The position numbers and the translations under genes were made by a program. The notes below the pieces were generated by a model. It was not told the origin of the DNA. It searched no databases and was given only the letters and a program-made list of their open reading frames with translations. Positions 16,270 through 23,974 of a DNA stretch of 38,993 bases are shown piece by piece. Source of the stretch: Pseudobacteriovorax antillogorgiicola (GTDB lineage: Bacteria; Bdellovibrionota_B; Oligoflexia; Oligoflexales; RGVZ01); the NCBI GenBank assembly GCA_945865565.1, contig CAMBEK010000017.1:1-38993 (forward strand). Reading direction: 5' to 3'. The first letter of the stretch is position 1; each line of letters begins with the position of its first letter.

Positions 16270-18253
16270 ATCCGTGACGCCACCGCGTCGCTTGACTGTT
16301 GCTATTGCGGGAGCCAGTGGATTCGTTGGACGGGCGCTCATTGACGCCTTGTCGTCCCATTGCGACATTATTGCGCTGAGTCGTGATCCAGGCAGGGTGA
16401 AGGATGTGAAAGCTGGGAACGAATCGTCAGATCCGGTGATCCAATGGCGGCGTTGTGATTTATTCTCAGCGCTGGAGACCGAAACTGCCCTCGCTGGCTG
16501 CGATATTGCCATTTACCTGGTTCATTCGATGTTGCCCTCCGCTAGCTTGACGCAAGGTAAATTTGAAGACCTTGATTTAATGATTGCCGACAACTTCGGA
16601 CGGGCGGCTAAAGCCTGCGGTATCCGCCGCATCATCTATCTCGGGGGAATCATTCCCGCAGACGATCTATCCCGTCATCTTGCGAGCCGGCTCGAAGTTG
16701 AGGAGGTTCTTGCGGAGTACGGCGTTCCCCTGGTGGCGTTGCGCGCCGGACTGGTGGTGGGCCGCAATGGATCATCCTTTGACATGATGCGCAAACTTGT
16801 GGAACGCCTGCCGCTGATGGTTTGTCCGAAATGGACCAGAACCAAAAGTTGTCCTGTGGCGATTGATGACGTGGTTGCAGCGATTGCCAGAGTTGTCAAC
16901 GATCATGGTTTGGCGCCGGGTGCCTACGACCTTGGCGGCTCAGAGACAATCACTTACTTGGAAATGATGAAAGCAATGGCCCAAATGATGGGCAAACGTC
17001 GTTTGATGATTCCGGTTTTTCTATTCAGTCCGAAATTATCCCGGCTCTGGGTTCGATTGGTGACCGGTGCACCAAGGGAACTGGTTGCGCCCCTGGTCGA
17101 GAGCCTTCGCCATGAGATGATTCCCAGGGATCAATATATTTTTAACCATTACGGGATTGCACCCGCCTCATTTCGCGAGGCGATTGCCAAGGCAATTGCC
17201 GGTTCTTCCGTGGCGTCTCCGCGCAAGGTCCCCAATGTCGTGACATCGGTAAAAACAGTTTGTTCCGTTCAGCGCCTCCCGCTCCCGGCGGGAAGGTCAG
17301 CGCATTGGGCTGCCGACCGTTACGCGCATTGGCTGATCCAATTTTTCTTTCCGTTTATCGTCGTAGAGCGGACTGGGGATGGATCGTTGGTGTTCAAGTT
17401 TCGTTTCTTTTTTAAATTCACCGAAATTAGCCTGCTCTACCTGACGTATGTCGCGAAAAGGAGCACCGCCCAACGGCAGTTGTTTTTTATCACAGGTGGT
17501 GTGCTGACAGATAAAAAGGCCAAGAAAGTTGGTCGATTTGAATTTCGCGAAGTTCTGAAAGGCGCCAGTTTTATGGCGGCTATTTTTGACTATTCTCCAG
17601 CGCTGCCGTGGTGGGTTTACAAAAACACGCAGGCGTTCGTTCATTTGTTTGTGATGCATTCCTTTCGGCGTTACTTGAAGCGTGTCGCAGGGCGAGCTGC
17701 GACACTGTTGCTTTTTGCCCTGCCGATTCTGTCCGGTATCACACCGGACTATGCCGTTGCGCGGGTATCGACCAACCTTTATGACCTTTCTGCTGAATCT
17801 ATTGATGGGACCTTAGTCCCACTGTCAAAGCACAAGGGGAACGTCTCGCTAGTCGTTAATACGGCTTCTCGTTGTGGTTTTACGGATCAATACAGAGACC
17901 TCCAGGCTGTTTATGAAAAATACAAGTTGAAGGGGTTTGTGGTCCTTGGGTTTCCAAGTAATGATTTCTCGATGCAGGAGCCCGGTTCAAACAAGGAAAT
18001 AAAAAAATTTTGTGACCTTAATTTCAAAGTTAAGTTTCCCATGTTTGCCAAGGGAAAGGTTCTTGGGCCTTCTAAACAGCCCGTTTACGGTTTTTTGACC
18101 AGTGGCAAAAAATTCAACGGGGAAATTAGTTGGAACTTTGAGAAATTTCTGGTCAACCGCCGGGGTGAAGTTGTTGCGCGTTTCGATCCAGTGGTGCAGC
18201 CCATGGATCCAAAAGTGACTAAAAGGATCGAAGAGCTCCTTTCTACCAAGTGA
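16253..18253 (+). CDS. Fusion: atypical SDR (NmrA/DUF2867-like) + glutathione peroxidase
   Basis: This single 666-codon frame has two parts. Residues ~14-470 are an atypical SDR with the Rossmann motif VAIAGASGFVGRALIDAL, followed by a C-terminal region ending LPWWVYKNTQAFVHLFVMHS, like the end of DUF2867-type SDR proteins. Residues ~505-666 are a glutathione peroxidase: NTASRCGFT (peroxidatic Cys541, not Sec), FPSNDFSMQEPGSN and WNFEKFL. The second catalytic position, usually Gln, is Asp, and the resolving-Cys position is Ser, as in many bacterial homologues. Between them, residues 475-503 look like a signal peptide: a basic stretch, then ATLLLFALPILSGI, then AVA. No stop separates the parts. 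Internal starts (ATG 17654, TTG 17675) exist but lack a Shine-Dalgarno. The main ATG at 16253 has AGGGGAG upstream. Confidence 0.85.
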   Translation: MPLSTESVTPPRRLTVAIAGASGFVGRALIDALSSHCDIIALSRDPGRVKDVKAGNESSDPVIQWRRCDLFSALETETALAGCDIAIYLVHSMLPSASLTQGKFEDLDLMIADNFGRAAKACGIRRIIYLGGIIPADDLSRHLASRLEVEEVLAEYGVPLVALRAGLVVGRNGSSFDMMRKLVERLPLMVCPKWTRTKSCPVAIDDVVAAIARVVNDHGLAPGAYDLGGSETITYLEMMKAMAQMMGKRRLMIPVFLFSPKLSRLWVRLVTGAPRELVAPLVESLRHEMIPRDQYIFNHYGIAPASFREAIAKAIAGSSVASPRKVPNVVTSVKTVCSVQRLPLPAGRSAHWAADRYAHWLIQFFFPFIVVERTGDGSLVFKFRFFFKFTEISLLYLTYVAKRSTAQRQLFFITGGVLTDKKAKKVGRFEFREVLKGASFMAAIFDYSPALPWWVYKNTQAFVHLFVMHSFRRYLKRVAGRAATLLLFALPILSGITPDYAVARVSTNLYDLSAESIDGTLVPLSKHKGNVSLVVNTASRCGFTDQYRDLQAVYEKYKLKGFVVLGFPSNDFSMQEPGSNKEIKKFCDLNFKVKFPMFAKGKVLGPSKQPVYGFLTSGKKFNGEISWNFEKFLVNRRGEVVARFDPVVQPMDPKVTKRIEELLSTK

Positions 18254-18259
18254 AACAAT

Positions 18260-20257
18260 ATGACTAAGAAGATCATCGAAGAAGAAGGCGTCGAGCGACC
18301 TCTGGTTGCGCACCGGATCACGGAGCTGGCCCACGCGATCATGCACCACAAGAAGGCCTATTACTCGGGACATCCCGAGATTTCTGATGCTGCCTATGAT
18401 GCGCTTGAAGATGAGTTGAGGTCAATGTCGCCTGATCATCCCGTCTTGGAGATTGTCGGGGCTGGAACGTTGCCCTTCGCTGCCGCTGGAGCCGTTGCTC
18501 GCAAGGTGGAGCATCGCACTCCGATGTTGTCTTTGGACAAGACATATAATCTGGCTGACCTACATCACTGGGTTGGTGGCAGGCCCGTCATGGGGACGCT
18601 CAAAGTCGATGGCAACAGCCTGAGTATTGTCTACGAGGGTGGACGATTGGTTTTGGCAAAGACCAGGGGCAATGGACGGGTTGGCGAGGATGTTACGGAA
18701 AAGGCGGTCTGGATTTCAGATATCCCCCGGACTCTTACGGAGGGCATGGACGCGGAGGTCCGCGGCGAAATTTATTGCACCGAGGGAAATTTTTTACGCC
18801 TTGCGGACGAGATGGTCCAATTGGGTCTCGATCGGCCAACGAATCCCCGCAACATCGTGGCTGGACTCTTGGGCCGAAAAGCCCACTTTGAACTGGCCCG
18901 CTATTTCTCTTTTTTTGCTTTTGATTTTATTCCTGCCAACGGGAAATCTCCCGGTTTTAAAACCGAAGTTGAGAAATTTAAATGGCTTGGCAAGGTGGGT
19001 TTTTCACTTCCACATCCAAAACGATTGTCTGATCCCGCTGAGATTGAAGGCTACCTTGATTACGTCAAGGCTTTGATCGCAGAAGACGAAATTGGATTGG
19101 ATGGTGCTGTTTTTAGTTACGATGACCTGGCGTTGCATGACGAGATGGGACTCACGGCGCATCATCCGCGCTATAAGATGTCATTCAAATGGCAGGGGCA
19201 GACTGCCGTTTCCGTCATCAAGGAGATCAGCTGGGCAACATCCCGGTTGGGTATCGTGACTCCAGTTGCGGTGATTGCTCCAGTTTATTTAAGTGGCGCA
19301 TCCATCACCAATATAACTTTACACAACGCCGCTCATGTCAAAGCTTACAACTTAAAACCAGGAGACCGGATCGAGATCGTCCGATCAGGGGAGGTCATCC
19401 CGAAGTTTCTTGGTGTGGTAGAGCCGGCTGCTGGTGACTATCGTTGGCCAGAAAATTGTCCGGAATGCGGGTCCCTTTTGGTGAGTGACAGCATTCGCTT
19501 GAAATGTCCAAATGAGACGGCCTGTCCTGCACAGCGCCTTGGAGCGATTTTGAATTGGATTCGCTGCGCAGAGATTGACGATCTTAATGAGAAGCGTCTT
19601 CTTCCATTGATGGATTCCGGTTTGGTCAAGTCAATGGCAGACCTCTACAGGCTGCAAGAAAAGGACTTTCTGATCATTCCGCAGACCCGGGAAAAAATGG
19701 CGTCAAAGCTTTGTAAGAATATCCAGTCGTCAAAAGATCTTCCTCTGGCGTCTTTTTTGAATGGCCTTGGTATCGAGGGCGCTGGGCGCACAACATGGGA
19801 AAAGCTTCTCGAGCATTTTCACGGTTTGGATGGGGTTTTAAAGGCAACAGCCGATGAGATCGGCAAAATAGAAGGGTTTGCGGAAAAGTCCGCAGCCCAA
19901 GTCGTCGATGGGCTGACTGCCCGCCGGGGTTGGATCAAAGACCTCCTTGAAGCAGGGGTGAAGCCTTTTCAGGCGGATGCTGTTCCAAAGGAGGGGGTGT
20001 TGTCGGGCCTGCAATTCGTAATCACTGGTGCCCTTTCTGTGCCGCGCGCTGAAATTGAGGACGCTATAAAAATGGCTGGTGGTAAGCTGTCGGCCTCTGT
20101 TTCGAGAAATACCTATGCGGTTGTGACTGAGGAGCCGGATTCGGGATCAACAAAAATGAAAAAAGCACGTGAACTCGGCGTGAAGATCTGGAGTGAACGG
20201 CAGCTTCGCAGTGCGATTGCGGATAAGGCAAACATCGAGGGTGGGAACAACCTATGA
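18260..20257 (+). CDS. ligA: NAD-dependent DNA ligase LigA (divergent)
   Basis: This NAD+-dependent DNA ligase of 665 residues has the complete domain set. The NAD-binding Ia domain contains YYSGHPEISDAAYDALEDEL. Adenylation Lys115 lies in TLKVDGNS. The OB fold is followed by the zinc finger CPECG...CPNETACPAQ, HhH repeats around FLNGLGIEGAG, and a C-terminal BRCT domain from ~590. Several positions differ from typical LigA: TRGNGRVGED instead of TRGDG, and NPRNIVAGLLGRK instead of NPRNAAAGSLRQ. It could therefore be a second, specialised ligase. ATG at 18260 is 6 nt after the SDR-GPx stop. Its own stop overlaps the next start (ATGA). Confidence 0.92.
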   Translation: MTKKIIEEEGVERPLVAHRITELAHAIMHHKKAYYSGHPEISDAAYDALEDELRSMSPDHPVLEIVGAGTLPFAAAGAVARKVEHRTPMLSLDKTYNLADLHHWVGGRPVMGTLKVDGNSLSIVYEGGRLVLAKTRGNGRVGEDVTEKAVWISDIPRTLTEGMDAEVRGEIYCTEGNFLRLADEMVQLGLDRPTNPRNIVAGLLGRKAHFELARYFSFFAFDFIPANGKSPGFKTEVEKFKWLGKVGFSLPHPKRLSDPAEIEGYLDYVKALIAEDEIGLDGAVFSYDDLALHDEMGLTAHHPRYKMSFKWQGQTAVSVIKEISWATSRLGIVTPVAVIAPVYLSGASITNITLHNAAHVKAYNLKPGDRIEIVRSGEVIPKFLGVVEPAAGDYRWPENCPECGSLLVSDSIRLKCPNETACPAQRLGAILNWIRCAEIDDLNEKRLLPLMDSGLVKSMADLYRLQEKDFLIIPQTREKMASKLCKNIQSSKDLPLASFLNGLGIEGAGRTTWEKLLEHFHGLDGVLKATADEIGKIEGFAEKSAAQVVDGLTARRGWIKDLLEAGVKPFQADAVPKEGVLSGLQFVITGALSVPRAEIEDAIKMAGGKLSASVSRNTYAVVTEEPDSGSTKMKKARELGVKIWSERQLRSAIADKANIEGGNNL

Positions 20258-21321
20258 CAAAGTCTCTGGATTCATACAGCATTGCGATGGAGAAACTCGA
20301 GCGTGGGACGCCTCCTGTTGAGGGATCCGGCTTTTTGGGTGCGGACCTCGATCCGAAAGAGGCAAAGGTGATTTTGATCCCGTCCCCATGGGACGTGACA
20401 ACGTCCTACCGGCCCGGAACATCGCGCGGTCCGGAGGCCATTATTGCGGCAAGCCACCAGCTCGATTTGGACGATGGAAGTTTCGGTAAAGTTTACCGGG
20501 CCGGAATATCTTTTCTTCCGAACCCGGATTTCATTGAACGCATGAATGCTTTTTTGCGGATTCGTGCTGAGAAGGTCATGGCTGATTTGTCGGAAGGTGA
20601 AGCTGACCCGGGCGACTTGGCGGCCGTTAATGAAGGGTCGGCGGCATTGAACAAATACGTGCGGGATGCTGCTGTTGAGGCGCTGGAAAGTGGAGCTATT
20701 GCCGCCGTTGTTGGGGGCGACCATGCGTCACCTCTAGGTTTAATTCAGGCCCTTGGGGATAAGCATCCGGATGGGTTTGGTGTCCTGCACTTTGATGCCC
20801 ATCATGATCTGCGCAATGCTTACGAAGGGTTTCAATTTTCCCACGCATCTATTTTTCACAACGTCATGGAATCCGTGCCGGCGGTGTCGCGATTGGTTCA
20901 GGTCGGGATCCGGGATTTTTGCGAGGAAGAACGCGATTACATGACCGCCCTGGGTTGGCGGGGATCTGTTTTTTATCAGCGGGATTTGTTTAAACGCAAG
21001 GCTCGAGGTGAGACTTGGGACACAGTGTGCAAAGATATCGTGTCGCAACTGCCACCGAAGGTTTACGTGTCATTTGACATCGATGGGCTTGATCCCGTTT
21101 GTTGCCCATCGACCGGCACGCCCGTACCAGGTGGATTGTCATTTGACGAGGCGGTCTATCTTCTCGAATGCCTTGCAGAATCTGGTCGGAAAATCGTTGG
21201 CTTTGATTTGTGTGAGGTTTCTCCCGATCCAAATGGCGAGAGCGAGTGGGATGCCAACGTCGGGTGCCGGGTGCTCTATAAACTTTGCGGACTTGTCGCA
21301 AAGAGCAGTAATTTGATTTGA
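20254..21321 (+). CDS. Ureohydrolase (agmatinase/arginase family)
   Basis: This binuclear-manganese ureohydrolase has 355 residues and all metal-ligand motifs: GGDHASP (His157), DAHHD (Asp181, His183, Asp185) and SFDIDGLDP (Asp275, Asp277). The family hydrolyses guanidino compounds to urea (agmatine, arginine, guanidinobutyrate) or formiminoglutamate to formamide. It is about 50 residues longer than E. coli agmatinase. The extra length includes a charged helical insert at ~93-135, typical of agmatinase-family proteins of unclear specificity. The substrate cannot be fixed from sequence. ATG at 20254 overlaps the ligA stop (ATGA), which indicates translational coupling. Confidence 0.88.
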   Translation: MTKSLDSYSIAMEKLERGTPPVEGSGFLGADLDPKEAKVILIPSPWDVTTSYRPGTSRGPEAIIAASHQLDLDDGSFGKVYRAGISFLPNPDFIERMNAFLRIRAEKVMADLSEGEADPGDLAAVNEGSAALNKYVRDAAVEALESGAIAAVVGGDHASPLGLIQALGDKHPDGFGVLHFDAHHDLRNAYEGFQFSHASIFHNVMESVPAVSRLVQVGIRDFCEEERDYMTALGWRGSVFYQRDLFKRKARGETWDTVCKDIVSQLPPKVYVSFDIDGLDPVCCPSTGTPVPGGLSFDEAVYLLECLAESGRKIVGFDLCEVSPDPNGESEWDANVGCRVLYKLCGLVAKSSNLI

Positions 21322-21330
21322 GGTGCTTTT

Positions 21331-21930
21331 ATGTCGGTCTCGTCGGCAAGATTTGAAATGCCAAAACTCCAAAAGCCTGGAGCCGGCCTGCCTTTTTTTG
21401 AGTGGCTGGTTTCGAAGTATTGGATCATCAATCGACTCCCGTACAAGATGTCATGGGATGAAACTCAAGCTTTCTTGGATCGGGAGAGCCAGAAATCCAT
21501 TGAGATCTTTGAGTCAATTCCGTTGGTTTTGCGTGAAAAAAGAATTTTAATCGACCGGATTCCTGGCATCGAGGATTCCTCCAGATATTGGTCGGCAGCT
21601 ATGGTTTTGGAGCACTTGGTCATCGTCGGATCGCTGATGACGGAAGCGATGGTCTTGCTCAGCCGCGACATTGTCCCAGAATCCTCGGTTGGAATCGCCG
21701 ATGTTAAGCCATTTGGTAGTACATCTTCTGAGCAAGTCCTGGCGCTATTCAAGGATTTTCTGACCACAACGAGCCATCGGATGGCGGCAGAAGTTCAAAG
21801 TCGAGAATCAAAAATAAAACTTGCGCATCCATGGTTCGGGCCAATGGATATCCAGCAGTGGCATTGGCTCATGGCCGCACATCATCGCGTTCATCGCAAG
21901 CACCTTGAGGCAATCAGGGATAACTTTTAA
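21331..21930 (+). CDS. DinB-like four-helix-bundle protein
   Basis: This 199-residue cytoplasmic protein has a DinB/YfiT-like layout, with long helices and three dispersed His-bearing segments: MVLEHLVIVGS, an HPWFGPMDIQQWHWLM segment and AAHHRVHRKHLE near the C-terminus. These are consistent with a metal site. DinB-superfamily proteins include bacillithiol/mycothiol-dependent transferases and many of unknown activity. The start at 21331 is supported by GAGG 7 nt upstream, and it follows the ureohydrolase stop by 9 nt. It is the last plus-strand gene before a convergent gene 6 nt away. Confidence 0.7.
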   Translation: MSVSSARFEMPKLQKPGAGLPFFEWLVSKYWIINRLPYKMSWDETQAFLDRESQKSIEIFESIPLVLREKRILIDRIPGIEDSSRYWSAAMVLEHLVIVGSLMTEAMVLLSRDIVPESSVGIADVKPFGSTSSEQVLALFKDFLTTTSHRMAAEVQSRESKIKLAHPWFGPMDIQQWHWLMAAHHRVHRKHLEAIRDNF

Positions 21931-21936
21931 CGGACC

Positions 21937-23511
21937 TCAGACGGCCGTTTGTTCCATGTTTTTTTTTGTCATGGTGTCGATGTTCTGGAACTCCCGGGCG
22001 TTCGACATGATCTGCGAGAGGTTTGGACGGGGGCGACAGGAGACCAGCATCTGGAATGCGAACATCGACGGCCATAGCCGGGCCAGGAAGCCATGAACCA
22101 CAACCAGGACTCTGCCAAGACGCCCTCCCACGGCAAAGTCCCAAGGGGCGGGAATGCCAGCGAATTCGAGAACGTCGTAACCAGAGTTTCGAATCATCCG
22201 CAAAAAACTTTGACGGCTAAATAGCCGGCTGTGGTCAATATCCAGGATTCCCTTGTCGCTGTAGTTGAAAAAGCCAAGGAGCAGTGCAAGCCGAACCGTA
22301 ATGAATGCGATATTTGGCGTACACAGTAAAACCACGGGAGATTTAATGCCTTTTTGGGCCTCGCGAATGTTCAATAGAAGTTCTTCCGGGCGCTTCAAGT
22401 GTTCGATGACATCAAGGCAAACGATGGCATCAAAGGAGGAGGTATCCAAAGTGATTGCATCCCGGTCAAGATCGATTTGACTGAACCCTGACCACGGAGC
22501 CGCAGTATGGTAATCCGCCTGGTCCATCCCGTGTACGAGATTTCCTGCCTGCATCATCCTGCGCGCCACTGAACCGTTGCCGCAGCCGATATCCAAAATC
22601 TTCTTTGTCGGATATTTCGCCAGCATTGAGAGTGCCTGGCCATGTGACGACCAGGCACTGCCCGCCTTGTCGATATAACGGTCCACTTGCTTGCGGCGGT
22701 ATTGCGGAGAATTTAAAATTCCAAAGTTGATCAGCGCATAGTGCAGCGTCGCAAGGAATACCTGAGCAGCGTAAACTGGCCCATTAACCCTGCAAACTTC
22801 GTCACCGTAGTGGACAGGAATGGGACGTTCAATGATCTTGGCTTCATTATAAAAGGCTTGCAGAAGAATTTCTGTGTCGAAGTAAAAGTCGTTTGAATTA
22901 AGCGCGAAGGCCAATTCTTTCAGGAAGGGGACGGAATACCCCCGTAGTCCTGTGTGGTATTCAATAAGATTTTTTCCCGTAATCAGGTTTTGGACCCAAG
23001 TCAGGATTTTGTTGCCGAAGTATTTATAGCGGGGCATTCCACCCGACCGGGCATTCCAATAGGACCAGGTCCTTGCGCCCAGATAAACGTCTGACTTTTC
23101 CTCTGCCATGATCTTTGCAATCTCAGCCACGAGTTCGGGTGCGTATTGCCCGTCGCCATGGAGCAGGACGACGTAATCAAAATCATGGTCCATCGCATAC
23201 TTGTAACCAAGCTTCTGATTGCCTCCGTAGCCCTGATTGTTGCGGTTTTTAAGTACCACAATGTTTTCAATTTGATGTTCTTTTCGCCATTTTGTCGCAA
23301 GCTCGGCAGTGGAATCGCGGGAGGCATCGTCGATGCAAAGGACTTCAAATCCAGAATTGTTCCAAATTTCGCCTGGCAAGCGGTTCAAAACTGCAGCAAT
23401 GTGAGACTCGGCCTCATAGGCAACTATAAGAACCAGAGTCTTCGTTTCGTTTGGAGTTTTGGTGCCGTTTTTCAAGTGGGTTCCATCTAGGCTATCTAGT
23501 TCAATTTCCAA
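21937..23511 (-). CDS. GT2 glycosyltransferase fused to SAM methyltransferase
   Basis: This is a 524-residue two-domain protein. Residues ~25-250 are a GT-A glycosyltransferase family 2 domain: LVLIVAYEAESHIAAVLNRL, CIDDASRDSTAE, and LLHGDGQYAPE as the nucleotide-sugar/metal motif. It resembles dolichyl-phosphate-sugar-synthase-like enzymes. Residues ~290-480 are a class I methyltransferase: KKILDIGCGNGSVARRMM, FDAIVCLDVIEHLKRPEELL and VVLLCTPN. The order suggests sugar transfer and methylation on one glycan or lipid carrier. The start is TTG at 23511, overlapping the upstream gene by 16 nt, with GGA ~6 nt before it; a later TTG is possible. Near its 3' end a run of A residues on this strand forms a T9 tract (21959-21967) on the opposite strand. 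Confidence 0.87.
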   Translation of the reverse strand: MEIELDSLDGTHLKNGTKTPNETKTLVLIVAYEAESHIAAVLNRLPGEIWNNSGFEVLCIDDASRDSTAELATKWRKEHQIENIVVLKNRNNQGYGGNQKLGYKYAMDHDFDYVVLLHGDGQYAPELVAEIAKIMAEEKSDVYLGARTWSYWNARSGGMPRYKYFGNKILTWVQNLITGKNLIEYHTGLRGYSVPFLKELAFALNSNDFYFDTEILLQAFYNEAKIIERPIPVHYGDEVCRVNGPVYAAQVFLATLHYALINFGILNSPQYRRKQVDRYIDKAGSAWSSHGQALSMLAKYPTKKILDIGCGNGSVARRMMQAGNLVHGMDQADYHTAAPWSGFSQIDLDRDAITLDTSSFDAIVCLDVIEHLKRPEELLLNIREAQKGIKSPVVLLCTPNIAFITVRLALLLGFFNYSDKGILDIDHSRLFSRQSFLRMIRNSGYDVLEFAGIPAPWDFAVGGRLGRVLVVVHGFLARLWPSMFAFQMLVSCRPRPNLSQIMSNAREFQNIDTMTKKNMEQTAV

Positions 23512-23933
23512 TCCAGACTGCCCTGTTGAACGTCACGAAAGCATTGCGCTTTTGATTCAGTGCAGACGAAAACCACCATTTTGAAATCAATTTTTCCCGA
23601 TTTTGCGGTTGGTTTGGACGTCAATGAAAAGCCTGGCAGTGCCTCCTGGAACTCAGGCTTTCCTAATTTCGGTTTTGCTATAGTTAATCCGCTGTGCCCC
23701 TTGATTTCAAGGGACCAGGGGCCTTCGCTGTTAATTTTGAGTCCCTTGGCTGGCGTGGTTTTAAAATCAAAGCGGATATCGCCATCTGGTTGCTTGCTCC
23801 AGGCGACATCGACCGATGCCTGCTTTGAAGTGGTTGTGGCTTGGCGGGATTCAGATGCATGTGCCGCAATGCCGAGCAATGTCCAGGTGGCCAAGGCAGC
23901 CAAAAGTTTGAGCGAGAGGTTGAATTTATTCAT
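23496..23933 (-). CDS. Small exported protein with CX6C, possibly DsbD-N-like
   Basis: This 145-residue exported protein has a signal peptide (MNKFNLSLKLLAALATWTLL, cleavage near AAHAS). The mature part is beta-rich, with GLKINSEGPWSLEIKG and, near the end, VVFVCTESKAQCFRDV, a CX6C pair. The arrangement loosely resembles the immunoglobulin-like N-terminal domain of DsbD, which has a similarly placed Cys pair. That is a weak analogy. ATG at 23933 is preferred over the in-frame TTG at 23939 because AGGGGGCG lies upstream at good spacing. It lies between rel (41 nt upstream) and the GT2-methyltransferase gene. Confidence 0.75.
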   Translation of the reverse strand: MNKFNLSLKLLAALATWTLLGIAAHASESRQATTTSKQASVDVAWSKQPDGDIRFDFKTTPAKGLKINSEGPWSLEIKGHSGLTIAKPKLGKPEFQEALPGFSLTSKPTAKSGKIDFKMVVFVCTESKAQCFRDVQQGSLDWKLN

Positions 23934-23954
23934 GGGCAACGCCCCCTGTGCTTG

Positions 23955-23971
23955 TATTCAATTTTTGAATA
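23955..23971. repeat. AT-rich hairpin between rel and the small exported gene
   Basis: TATTCAA (23955-23961) and TTGAATA (23965-23971) form a 7-bp inverted repeat with a TTT loop. It lies just past the rel stop codon on the minus strand. It is AT-only apart from one pair and lacks a U-tract, so it is more likely a processing or weak attenuation site than a terminator. Confidence 0.3.
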
Positions 23972-23974
23972 ATA

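Noticed and set aside
15814-16512. 232-codon minus-strand frame opposite the unknown protein and the SDR-GPx start
   Set aside because: It runs across the boundary of two plus-strand genes that both have ribosome-binding sites; no domain is seen in it.
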